Shown here piece after piece: positions 12,415-21,638 of a stretch of 64,000 nt of DNA. Position 1 is the stretch's first letter, and each line of letters opens with the position of its first letter. The position numbers and the translations under genes are program-made. Origin of the DNA: Strobilurus pachycystidiatus (Eukaryota > Basidiomycota > Agaricomycetes > Agaricales > Physalacriaceae). The notes under the pieces were generated by a model. That model worked only from the letters and a program-made list of their open reading frames with translations. It did not search any database and had not been told where the DNA came from. The stretch covers positions 1,426,001 to 1,490,000 of the forward strand of contig JAHLMK010000010.1 of the NCBI GenBank assembly GCA_019915135.1, read 5' to 3'.

Positions 12415-12658
12415 TGCAGTCACAATCCGAACTAGAAAGTGATGGCGCTGGATGTAATGCTTGGTGGGTGGATGGATGGTGAGGTGGGGTGATGGGGCAG
12501 TGGGTGGCAGATGTGCATCAGCGAGCAGAGCTTCCCTAAATCCCTGCGAAAGACAATACCTTGAGAAGAGTTGTTGTTCTTCATTATTCCAAGCTGTGAC
12601 TGTACACAAAAGACTGAGACTCTATTGTGAATGTTGCCCGACAATCAACAATGCGCGC

Positions 12659-14326
12659 TGATACGCAGGGTACTATTCCAGTACTAGAAACGGGGAATTT
12701 TGCGATTCCTGAACAGCCCAAAGACCTTAGGAACCTCCAGTCAAGTACTTAGGATAGAGCACGCAGGAGTTACTGCCTTGACGCGGGCAAGCCTCCAGGA
12801 CAAGGTCCAAGCGCCTTAACAAGTCCTTTAGGACAGGCGCGATCGAAACCTTCGATCACCTTCATCCGAATATCCTTATCCGCGCGTTGGATCCCTTTCA
12901 AGATCCCGTACCTTTGCGTGTACCTTGTACTACAGACGATGTGCTATAACCATTCGCACCCAAGGAGGGTCCAAGGTCTCCAGGCGGTTCAGTTCGAGCG
13001 ACCCAAGACCTGCGCACCTCAACCCAAAGACCTGGAAGGTCCCGAAATAGTTCAAGGACGTCACAACCCTTTTGGGGAAACAATCTTCGGAGCTGTCAAG
13101 GACTCCGAACCGACGCCTTCCGCTATGCCGATCGATCATGATCCACGATCAAGGACCACCCCGAAAGCAGGGTGTATTACCACTTTAAGAAAGCACTCCC
13201 CTGTAGTGTCTGTGCTCGAAAGGACGTTCTTAACGATCTCCATCCAACCTATCCACAAGAAAGCAGGTGTCCGTAGGACCTTGCAACATAAAGATACCTA
13301 AGGATCAAAGTCCTTATCGGACCTTGATCTCCTGGGCACAAGGATTGTACCATACCGCCAAGGTGGCGTATATGGCTAAAGGACCAAGCGGCCTGTCCGC
13401 AGTTGTTTCGACCAGGGATAGCCAATGAGAATCCAGCACTTGTATGACTCGAAAGTCCGATGTATCCGATCCTAGAATAGATGCTTACTCAGTAGGAACC
13501 CACCAGTAGTATAAAAGGGCCCAAAGGACCCATATTTCGGTAGCTTAGAGCCCCCTCCAGTAGCCGCTAGTCAGACGCAGCCGTTGTAGTGAATCTATCT
13601 CGAGTTTCGACTCATTTCTGCAAAGTACACAAAGACCCCAAAGACCTTTCCAAGATTTAAAGACATCAGGTGTTGCCAAACTCCTTGAAAGACTCGAAAG
13701 AACCTTATTCCGACGTACCAAGTCAAGTACCAACGAATCTACTTGGTGTTAGAACCTTGTATTCGCAAGAAGGCCGGTTTGCAAGTGGTTCTGCCCTGCA
13801 CTCACGCTCTTTCGTGAAGTACTTCCCTTTGAGGAATAAGTCGAGTTTGAACGAGTGTTGTCAACGTCTGAGACACCTTTCGGAACCTTTGGTCCCGGTG
13901 CAAGACACTAGAAGTTTGGTTTAAGTGCAAGAAGGAGTCCTTATCGTTAGCAGTCCAGTGGCGTAAAACCTGCGGTAGCGGCCTGACGATTCCAAGACAA
14001 AGTCCTTGTACACCAGAGCACTTGATAGGTAGAAGCTACATTGCCTCGCGCTGTTTAAGGTCTTCATACGTCAAGAGGTTCGGCCTACGACTTCAAGGTT
14101 TTCTTGTGTCATTTCGATCAGAATCCCTACACCCCCAAAAACAACTCGTAGTTTAACTACAGCGATTCGGAATACATCTCTATTTCTCCATTACCCAAAA
14201 GCACCTTGTTCTCTCGAACCTTTGTGCACCCCAGCTCCCTTACAAGGAGTACTAGTTGTGATAAGGATTGATAGTGTGGTTAGACGATAGCTTCTTTTCA
14301 GAGGTCTATTCCGAACTTGCACATCA
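12659..14326 (+). repeat. 5' LTR of the Gypsy element
   Basis: Starts TGATACGCAGGG and ends GAACTTGCACATCA. The same sequence returns from 27385. Differences noticed against the 3' LTR: C/T near 12846, T/C near 13210, A/G near 13308, and G/A near 14216. It is rich in words such as AAGGAC, GTCCTT and CCTTAGG. Confidence 0.95.
13510..13517 (+). promoter_or_regulatory. TATA box in the 5' LTR
   Basis: TATAAAAG sits at about position 850 of the LTR, followed by GGCCC and, some 40 bases on, pyrimidine-rich sequence. The same box is at 28236-28243 in the 3' LTR. It is the likely U3 promoter for the genomic transcript. Position and consensus only. Confidence 0.55.
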
Positions 14327-14903
14327 TATTTTGGAGCCCACCGCGAGGGGGTGTAAATTTTGATTTCGAAAAAGACTTCTAAGTCGACCTTGAGATCGGA
14401 ATCTCCATAAACAAAAGACACTGGCTGCAAGGAACTCTGGTCGTTACACCAACAGCCAGAACCGCGCAAATCCACAACCACCAAAAGGAGACCCAGTTAT
14501 TGCCGGATCTTCAAATCCAGCAACCTCTGGTATCACTAGTCGCCTAAGAAGCAATCGCCCAATCGCCGGCTCACTTTACAACGGTTTACCTAGTGAAGTA
14601 GCTCAAGCACAGCGACGCTTTGCAGACCCGACTACTCCCAAGAACCAAAAGAAGAAACGTACGCAAGTACCACCTTCAACACCTACTGCCTCTAGGATCA
14701 GATCTTCTTCAGATCCTGAATCACCTTCGAGAACTCCAACCAGTATCCGAAGACATTCGGACTCTAGAACTTCGCCTAGTCCCGCATTTGTGACACCTTT
14801 CGGAAGTCCTTTGACTGACCTTGAAGACCCCAAAAGTCCAGAACCTATTACCCCCTTCATTGACTTTAACCCGTCTACCCAAAACACGATACCAGTTCCA
14901 GTA
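14327..14903 (+). other. Leader with candidate primer binding site
   Basis: TGGAGCCCACCGCGAGGGGG begins at 14332, five bases after the LTR. It starts with TGG, as expected for a complement of a tRNA CCA end; the primer tRNA was not identified. The gag frame is open from about 14394 but contains no ATG before 14904. Confidence 0.5.
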
Positions 14904-16262
14904 ATGGCAGTACGAGCAATTGTACCTTCCGAGGAACTTAGCGCTGAAGCTAGAGGCGAGATCCAAGGCAAGAAGATCCCGATACCATTCTCAAGGGATG
15001 CCCCAAAGTTCAAGGGACACTCTGGAGACGATGTGAGGGAATTCTTCACGATGTGCAACTGGATCTTTGACCAGACAGGAATCACCGAACAAGGTACTAA
15101 GTTGGAAGTAGCGGCGCTATACGCCGGCCACGAACAACGCCTAAGGTGGCACAAAAACCCAGACTACCTGAAAGGTGTCTGGGCGGACTTCCAAGAATCA
15201 GTTCTTTCCTCATACTCAAAGGGAAAGAACGATCCTACGTACGTCCCGGCCGACCTAAAGGATGCCTTGGACCCGTACCTGGCTAGGCCCGTAGCCAACA
15301 AGCAGAAATGGGAAAGCTTTCAGCGCGAAGTGCTCCATATCATGGGACATCTTATCACGTCGGGAGAACTTACCAATAAGGGTGCTATAGAAGATATCAA
15401 GTCCTCTATCACAGAGGGAGTTTGGCATAATGTCCTTGGGGACCTCAGGCGCGATGCGAAAGCTAATGCAACAGCCGGGACAACCCCCACCTATGACTTC
15501 ACGTTGTCAGAGGTCGAGGCAGCGATCTCCAACTACTTCTTGACCGATAAATGGATGAGCAAGAGTGCGAAGGATAGTCCTTATAACAGAGAACTTATTC
15601 CCGCCTCTACCACCCGAATCAAGACAGAGGAGTTGGATGAATACCTGAATAGGGTAGCTAGCCTTCAGGACATTATCCAGAAAGGAGAAAAGGAACGCGA
15701 AGAGGCTCGCAAGGCTGATCAGAAGATGATGGCAGAACTTCTCCATACCTTACAGCGTGGAGGTCCGCAAGGACTCCGCACCCAAGGTTTTGTACAAGAA
15801 GCCTCGCCGATTTATCTACAAACACCTGCTCAAGGTGTCTCAGTCCCGACCAACTTACCGAATGGACTCTACAAAGCTCCTCCGGGCGCGTTCCCAGGAA
15901 ACAAGTTCGTAGTTAACGATGGAAGGTGTTACTTCTGTCGTGAACTAGGGCATATTGTAGCGAATTGTCCTACAAAGGAAATGTGCGAAAGCAATGGTCA
16001 TATCTACAAGCCTGGTGGTACCAACATATATCATGTAACGAATGGAACTACTAGTCAACCTATTCAAAGGGTTAGTCCCAAGCAGCCTCTCAGCCCTTGG
16101 GAACAAGTCCAGAAGTTTCAACAAGAAAATGCACCTAAGGTATCGGCGTTCCAATCTCAAGAAGATGAGTTTGCACCTGAGGTCGCGATGTATGTTCAAA
16201 CCCCAACCCAAGAAGAAGAGTTTGCCCCCGACGCCTATCAGGGTTTCGGCAGGGCTCGATGA
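14904..16262 (+). CDS. gag: Gypsy Gag polyprotein
   Basis: Capsid and nucleocapsid protein that packages the element RNA. The first ATG in frame is 14904 (MAVRAIVPSEE); open frame continues upstream for about 170 codons rich in Ser, Pro and Thr but without Met. The central part (FSRDAPKFKGHSGDDVREF to the helix with KEREEARKADQKMM) has the look of a retrotransposon capsid. A CCHC zinc knuckle, CYFCRELGHIVANC, follows (C-x2-C-x4-H-x4-C). Stops at TGA 16260-16262. The stop overlaps the next ATG as ATGA, and GGGTTTC at 16241-16247 lies in the right phase for -1 slippage into the protease frame. Confidence 0.9.
   Translation: MAVRAIVPSEELSAEARGEIQGKKIPIPFSRDAPKFKGHSGDDVREFFTMCNWIFDQTGITEQGTKLEVAALYAGHEQRLRWHKNPDYLKGVWADFQESVLSSYSKGKNDPTYVPADLKDALDPYLARPVANKQKWESFQREVLHIMGHLITSGELTNKGAIEDIKSSITEGVWHNVLGDLRRDAKANATAGTTPTYDFTLSEVEAAISNYFLTDKWMSKSAKDSPYNRELIPASTTRIKTEELDEYLNRVASLQDIIQKGEKEREEARKADQKMMAELLHTLQRGGPQGLRTQGFVQEASPIYLQTPAQGVSVPTNLPNGLYKAPPGAFPGNKFVVNDGRCYFCRELGHIVANCPTKEMCESNGHIYKPGGTNIYHVTNGTTSQPIQRVSPKQPLSPWEQVQKFQQENAPKVSAFQSQEDEFAPEVAMYVQTPTQEEEFAPDAYQGFGRAR
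16241..16247 (+). promoter_or_regulatory. Candidate -1 frameshift heptamer, gag to pro
   Basis: GGGTTTC read in the gag frame as xxG GGT TTC, which fits X XXY YYZ. The -1 frame is open from about 16178 through the protease ORF. A weak imperfect stem (GGAG-TGC pairing with GCA-CTCC, 16268-16290) lies downstream, farther than the usual 5-9 base spacer. Confidence 0.65.
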
Positions 16263-17431
16263 AGGAAGGAGTGCAGTTAGCACATACTCCTCCGGAGAGC
16301 CAGTTCACTGTAGAAACTCGTCAGACTCGTCAGAGCGCAAAAGCACCTAGTGCTCCTGTGGATTCAACTCCACAAAAGAAGGTAACCTCATGGCCTAAGG
16401 ACCGGGTGTCCGTGGTCATTCCAAAAGCAGCGCCGCCTAAGGTATCATTCTCCAAGCCGGAAGTCACTCAAGAAGTAGAACCTGTTGACCAGGACCTTCT
16501 TGACGAAGTCCTGGCGATGGAAGAACCAGACCCGGTGCCGCAACCAAAAGCAGATTCAACTCTGCCAGAAAAGAACCAACCAAAGGTCCAACCTAAGGAA
16601 CCTAAGGTCAAGAGTTTCCAACGCCGTAGCCTGGCAGAAGAACTCTTGCACAAGAATCCCAGTTGGCGTGAAGCCTGGAAGTTCTTGTTACCCGAAGCGC
16701 TACTAGCTACCAACCCCCCTTGGCAGCAGAGCATTTCGGACTTCATCAGGAAACGCAACACGCCTGTGGCTGTATTCAAGACGGAAGAAGTGGCCGATAC
16801 GGTCCAAGATCACTTCCAACCCGAGCTGTATTCAGTCAACTTTCATGAGCAAGGTGATTTACCTATTGGTGGAATTGTAGTCCACGATGCGGTAGAACAG
16901 TTTGTAAACCTTTCCGGAGGTCACTATACTGGTCCCTTTCAAATGATAAGTGGCAATATGGCGCCGGAAAATGCAGATCTACGAACCTTTTGGCCCTTGA
17001 TCAACAAGAATGGTAAAAAGGAGAGTTTAGTGGATGGTGGGTCGCAGATCGCCTCCATTTCGCTCAAGGCAGCATTGGAACTAGGAATAGCCTATGATCC
17101 CACTTTCACCATTACTATGGAAAGTGCGGACAAGGGACGAACCAGTACCTTGGGATTGGCTCGTAACATACCTTTTGACTTTGAAGGAATTGTCTATTAC
17201 CTTCAGTTGCATGTGTTGCAGGATCCCGCCTATGAGGTCCTACTGGGACGACCTTTCGAGATCGTTTCAAACCTGGTCATCACCAACCTTCCCAACGGGA
17301 ACGCAATCGGAACCCTTACGGATAACACCAATGGGAAGAAGTTATCGCTACCTTCTTACCGTCGAGGACAGATCCCAAGACATATGATTCCAGGAGGACA
17401 AACGGGTTTTCACGGGAACCTAAGGACGTAG
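16259..17431 (+). CDS. pro: Gypsy aspartic protease ORF
   Basis: A frame of its own, -1 relative to gag. The first half is Pro/Lys-rich linker; the second half holds a retropepsin-like domain, with active-site segment ESLVDGGSQIASIS (D-G-G in place of the usual D-S/T-G) and a closing segment YEVLLGRPF typical of Gypsy proteases. It would cleave the polyprotein in the particle. It may be made by -1 frameshift at 16241-16247 or by termination-reinitiation at ATGA 16259-16262. Its end overlaps the pol frame, which is open from about 17321, and GGGTTTT at 17404-17410 is the candidate second shift site. Confidence 0.85.
   Translation: MKEGVQLAHTPPESQFTVETRQTRQSAKAPSAPVDSTPQKKVTSWPKDRVSVVIPKAAPPKVSFSKPEVTQEVEPVDQDLLDEVLAMEEPDPVPQPKADSTLPEKNQPKVQPKEPKVKSFQRRSLAEELLHKNPSWREAWKFLLPEALLATNPPWQQSISDFIRKRNTPVAVFKTEEVADTVQDHFQPELYSVNFHEQGDLPIGGIVVHDAVEQFVNLSGGHYTGPFQMISGNMAPENADLRTFWPLINKNGKKESLVDGGSQIASISLKAALELGIAYDPTFTITMESADKGRTSTLGLARNIPFDFEGIVYYLQLHVLQDPAYEVLLGRPFEIVSNLVITNLPNGNAIGTLTDNTNGKKLSLPSYRRGQIPRHMIPGGQTGFHGNLRT
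17404..17410 (+). promoter_or_regulatory. Candidate -1 frameshift heptamer, pro to pol
   Basis: GGGTTTT is read in the protease frame as acG GGT TTT, again X XXY YYZ, about 20 bases before the protease stop. The -1 frame runs straight into the RT ORF, which has no ATG near its beginning. A short inverted repeat (TAGG...CCTA, about 17428-17440) lies downstream. Confidence 0.7.
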
Positions 17432-17451
17432 GAAATTCCTATGAAGAAGCC

Positions 17452-20400
17452 GTGTTGATCCTTGAAAGGTCACCAGAAGGAAACATCGAAGTAAAGCAAA
17501 GTTGGATACCTGGTGATAACAGGGAGACCTTCGGGGAAGGGGACTTAACGTCCTTATACATGAAGAAGTCACCCAATAGGGTTCATCAGGCAGCCAAAAG
17601 GCTAAGGAAGCAACACGCCTTCATGCATGCATCGATGCACCAAGCATTGACACATATGACAGTCCCAGAACATATGGTGACACCTACGGGGCTATTAAAG
17701 GTCCCAGCCAAGACTCAAGGCTTTCGCAAGGTATTCAATATTAACCAGATTGCGGAAGACCAAGAAGAATTTAAGTCCTACGCCACGGCGACTTTGAATC
17801 TCTTTTACGGGGTACCAAAGGAGTTAGAACAAGTCTTTACGGGCTTGTCGGTAACCTTACCAAAGGATTACATGGCGGAGGCACAACAGGAGTTCCTAAG
17901 GTTGGAAAGTCAGATCCCTAAGAGGGGTGTATTCGTAGGAAAGAAGTACAAACCAGTAGCCTTGAAAACCAAAGCTCACCTTGGAACCTTACCGGAAGAA
18001 TTCAGGATCAAGCGCCACATTCATGGAGACCCACTAGCTGGGATGCCGGAATTAGTACCTGATCCACCACCCTTCGTACCCACAGGTAGGTATACTGCCG
18101 AAAGGAGGGAACAGATACAAGCCGACCACGTCGGGGACTTCCTGACGGATGCAGAAAGACGGATTATAGACTCCATCTTCTGTAAACAGAACGAAGGCTT
18201 TGCCTGGGAAGAATCTGAGAAAGGACACTTCAAACCAGAGTTCTTTCCACCAGTGGATATCCCGGTAATACCGCACACACCTTGGGTGTTGAGGAATATA
18301 CCAATTCCACCAGGAATCTATGACGAAGTCTGTAAGATTATCAAGCACAAACTAGACTCGGGCGTGTATGAGCCTTCGAACTCCTCATACCGCTCCAGGT
18401 GGTTCTGTGTTGTTAAGAAGGATGGAAAGAAACTTCGCCTAGTGCACAGTCTGGAACCACTCAATGCGGTGACCATTGCGCACTCAGGGTTACCTCCAGC
18501 CACGGAGGAACTAGCGGAGTCCTTTGCAGGACGAAGTTGTGGAGGGACCTTGGATCTGTTCGTTGGATATGACGAACGGCTCCTTGCCACCGCGTCTCGC
18601 GATATGACAACCTTCTCGACACCTTACGGAGCGTTAAGGTTAAAGACCTTACCAATGGGCTGGACTAATTCAGTACCTATCTTTCATGACGATGTTACAA
18701 CGATTCTCAAGGATGAAATACCAGCCTTTACCAGACCTTATATCGACGATGTGCCCGTCCGCGGACCCGCTACGCGATATGAACAAGCTGATGGCACCTA
18801 CGAAACGCTTCCAGGTCATCCTGAAGTAAGGCGTTTCGTTTGGGAACACCTTGTGAACATGAACAGGATCATACAGCGAATGAAACATGCCGGAGGGACC
18901 TTTTCTGGTCACAAGGCTATCATTTGTGCAGAAGAGATTGTGGTAGTGGGACATGTCTGTACCTACGAAGGTAGAAAGCCAGCTGAAGATCGCGTTAAGG
19001 TGATCTCGGATTGGCCCCCTTGTAAAGCGCTCACGGAAGTCCGTTCGTTCTTAGGAACAGCTGGAATCTTCAGAGCATTTGTAAAGGACTACTCTAAGAA
19101 GGCGTTACCTTTGACCAGGTTAACCAAAGACATTACCAAGTTCAGATGGACAGACGAGGAGCAGGAAAGTATGGATACCTTAAAGGAAGCCATACGAACT
19201 TGTCCGATGCTGAAACCACTGAATTATGAATGGTCCACGCCAATCACACTGTCGGTAGACACCTCTTACCAGGCAGTAGGTTTCTATCTGTCCCAGGTAG
19301 ATCCCAAGGACCCTAGGAAACGATACTTTGCGAAGTTTATGTCTCTGACCTTGAACGAAAGAGAGGCAAGGTACTCGCAAGCCAAGCGAGAACTATTCGG
19401 GCTCTTCAGAGCTCTGTCCGCGTGCAAGTACTACCTTCTAGGGTGTAGAAAACTAGAAATTGAAGTAGATGCAAAATACATCAAAGGCATGTTATCAAAC
19501 GTGGACTCCTTAGCGAACGCAAACCTGCAAAGGTGGGCTGAGGAGATCTTGATGTACCACTTCACGCTTGTACACGTACCAGGAAAGGTCCATGGCCCGG
19601 ATGGCTTGAGTCGCCGTCCAGCTTCAGAGCATGATGTAGTAGTACCCAGACCTCATATAAACATAGAGGATGACGAAGTCAATACCTTTGAGTACCAGGA
19701 GCCCAAGGGTCTGCCTATAGAAAAGCAACCTTTGGACTTTGACACTTTCCGGAATGACATCGACAGTAGGGGAGGCTACTTCCAAGAAATAGTGCGGAGT
19801 CCTTTACCAGACCATATAAAGGTTTCTAAAGCGGTAAGGACTGCGGGACTAGTCAACGTTAAAGATATCGAAGGATGGATGCATATCACGGAGTTCCCAG
19901 AGCTCAATAAGAGCAAAAGGGAGCGGTTGTGGGAGACCTATCTGCCCAAACTTCAACCTTACTTACAATCGGAAGATGTACTTGAGGACGAAGACTTGGA
20001 GAAATGGAGCAAAGACTTCTTTGTCCAGCATGAAAAGTTATACCGAACACATTCGGACTCCCACCCCCGTCGAGTGCTACTTCCAAATGAACGAATCCCG
20101 GTTTGTAAAGCTCTACACGATCGGGCAGGACATAAAGGACAATATTCCGTGTTACAACTCATCATGAAGCGATTCTGGTGGCCAGGTATGGAGGTCGACA
20201 TACGATGGTACGTAAGGACCTGTGTACTATGTCAGAAACGCCAGAAACGTAACATAAAGGTTGCACCAACGATTACTTCAACTCCAGGTATCTACGAAAG
20301 GGCTTATATAGACACCTTCCGGATGCCAAAGGCAGGAGAAGAATCCACTCGAAAGAAACGGCCTTCAAAATGGGCCGGCTTCAACGCTGTGACCGTAGCA

Positions 20401-21297
20401 AGGTGTGGATTAACAAGTTGGCCAGAGGCAAGGGCTCTCAAGGAAGAGACCGCCGAGTCACTGGGAGAATGGATCTTCGAGGACATTCTGTGCAGGTGGG
20501 GTTGTATCAAGGAAATTGTAACCGACAATGGGCCAGCAATCAAGAAGGCTTTAGTACATATTGAACAGAAATATGGTATTACAGGTATCTTGATCACGGC
20601 GTACAATAAGCAAGCCAACGGAAAGGTTGAACGAGGACACTGGGATATCCGTCAATCTCTCTTCAAGGTATGCAGGGGTAAACCCGAGCAATGGCCAGAG
20701 TTCCTACATGAGGTCCTTTGGGCAGAGCGCATTACCATAAAGAGAAGTCTAGGTACTTCAGCGTTCCAGGCAGTAACCGGTTGTGAACCAATCATGCCAA
20801 TGGACCTGGAGGAATTGACTTGGCTGGTCGAAGCACCAGGTCGACTGGTCTCCCATTCGGACCTTATTGCCTTCCGAGCTAGGCAGCTCATCAAGCACAA
20901 GGAAGATACTGCCAAGTTAAGGTCGAAGGTCCTTCTAAATAAACAGAAGGCCGCGGCGAAGTTCCTAGAGGACTTCCAGAACAGTATCCCTCGCTACAAA
21001 TTCAAAACTGGTGAACTAGTGCTAGTAAGGAACACTAGGATCGAATCAGAAATGAATGCGAAGTTCAAGGAAAGGTTTATGGGACCTTACGCGGTAGTAA
21101 CAAGGACCTCGGCAGGAAACTATGTGGTCTGCGAGTTGGACGGGACAATCTACAAAGACAAGATAGCTCAGTTCCGTGTAATACCTTTTGTATCGCGACG
21201 AGATCCTATAGACCTTGGAAAACAGTTCTTTGATCGACTACACTTCATAAGTAAGCCGATCACAAAGACCTTAGATGTCCTTGCGAGAACTACGTGA
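17452..21297 (+). CDS. pol: Gypsy Pol: reverse transcriptase, RNase H, integrase
   Basis: About 1,280 residues, with no ATG at the start: the open frame begins upstream at about 17321 and GTG is the codon at 17452, so synthesis by frameshift is expected. RT lies near residues 280-480 with the catalytic PYIDDV. RNase H follows (SVDTSYQAVGFYLSQ, then EREARYSQAKREL, EIEVDAKYIKG and GPDGLSRR). Integrase has a zinc-binding HHCC region (HDRAGH ... CVLCQK) and the D,D,E triad in YIDTFRMP, VTDNGPA and NGKVERGHW. A C-terminal module with KFKERFMGPYAVV matches the GPY/F element. No chromodomain seen. The frame is intact, so this copy may be active. Confidence 0.93.
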   Translation: MLILERSPEGNIEVKQSWIPGDNRETFGEGDLTSLYMKKSPNRVHQAAKRLRKQHAFMHASMHQALTHMTVPEHMVTPTGLLKVPAKTQGFRKVFNINQIAEDQEEFKSYATATLNLFYGVPKELEQVFTGLSVTLPKDYMAEAQQEFLRLESQIPKRGVFVGKKYKPVALKTKAHLGTLPEEFRIKRHIHGDPLAGMPELVPDPPPFVPTGRYTAERREQIQADHVGDFLTDAERRIIDSIFCKQNEGFAWEESEKGHFKPEFFPPVDIPVIPHTPWVLRNIPIPPGIYDEVCKIIKHKLDSGVYEPSNSSYRSRWFCVVKKDGKKLRLVHSLEPLNAVTIAHSGLPPATEELAESFAGRSCGGTLDLFVGYDERLLATASRDMTTFSTPYGALRLKTLPMGWTNSVPIFHDDVTTILKDEIPAFTRPYIDDVPVRGPATRYEQADGTYETLPGHPEVRRFVWEHLVNMNRIIQRMKHAGGTFSGHKAIICAEEIVVVGHVCTYEGRKPAEDRVKVISDWPPCKALTEVRSFLGTAGIFRAFVKDYSKKALPLTRLTKDITKFRWTDEEQESMDTLKEAIRTCPMLKPLNYEWSTPITLSVDTSYQAVGFYLSQVDPKDPRKRYFAKFMSLTLNEREARYSQAKRELFGLFRALSACKYYLLGCRKLEIEVDAKYIKGMLSNVDSLANANLQRWAEEILMYHFTLVHVPGKVHGPDGLSRRPASEHDVVVPRPHINIEDDEVNTFEYQEPKGLPIEKQPLDFDTFRNDIDSRGGYFQEIVRSPLPDHIKVSKAVRTAGLVNVKDIEGWMHITEFPELNKSKRERLWETYLPKLQPYLQSEDVLEDEDLEKWSKDFFVQHEKLYRTHSDSHPRRVLLPNERIPVCKALHDRAGHKGQYSVLQLIMKRFWWPGMEVDIRWYVRTCVLCQKRQKRNIKVAPTITSTPGIYERAYIDTFRMPKAGEESTRKKRPSKWAGFNAVTVARCGLTSWPEARALKEETAESLGEWIFEDILCRWGCIKEIVTDNGPAIKKALVHIEQKYGITGILITAYNKQANGKVERGHWDIRQSLFKVCRGKPEQWPEFLHEVLWAERITIKRSLGTSAFQAVTGCEPIMPMDLEELTWLVEAPGRLVSHSDLIAFRARQLIKHKEDTAKLRSKVLLNKQKAAAKFLEDFQNSIPRYKFKTGELVLVRNTRIESEMNAKFKERFMGPYAVVTRTSAGNYVVCELDGTIYKDKIAQFRVIPFVSRRDPIDLGKQFFDRLHFISKPITKTLDVLARTT

Positions 21298-21638
21298 CCT
21301 TGAGCACCCAGGACTGGACTACAGCTTCAAAAGGAAGCCAAGGTACCATACCAGATGACGGGGACGTCATCAGAAAAGTAAAGAGAGAATAGAGGGACAT
21401 CGGTCCATTTATTCAAAGACTATAAAAATTTTATTTAAGACTTATTCTGTGCCCAGCTGGCTACAAAGGTAGCTAAGGTAGCATTGAACTAAGGACAGAA
21501 TAAGGAAGCAAGACAAGGCACGAGGCATCAGGGAAGTGGCGGGGTGCGAATAAAGAAAAAGCTTAAAGGTGATGGAACCGTAAGGTGATGTGATAAGCGC
21601 AAAAAGGAAGCACCACGCACCAAACCACCACCACGACA
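21298..21638. other. Spacer between pol and the first accessory gene
   Basis: Non-coding as far as I can see. It keeps the AAGGAC/CTAAGG word use of the element. It probably contains the promoter of the next gene. Confidence 0.4.

Noticed and set aside
12898..13924. Open frames inside the LTR (up to 127 codons)
   Set aside because: Repeated unchanged in both LTRs, with no motif; the LTR is expected to be non-coding. The identical copies reflect the repeat, not selection.
16268..16290. Strong pseudoknot after the first slippery site
   Set aside because: Only a short bulged stem is visible, 20 bases downstream; not claimed without folding.
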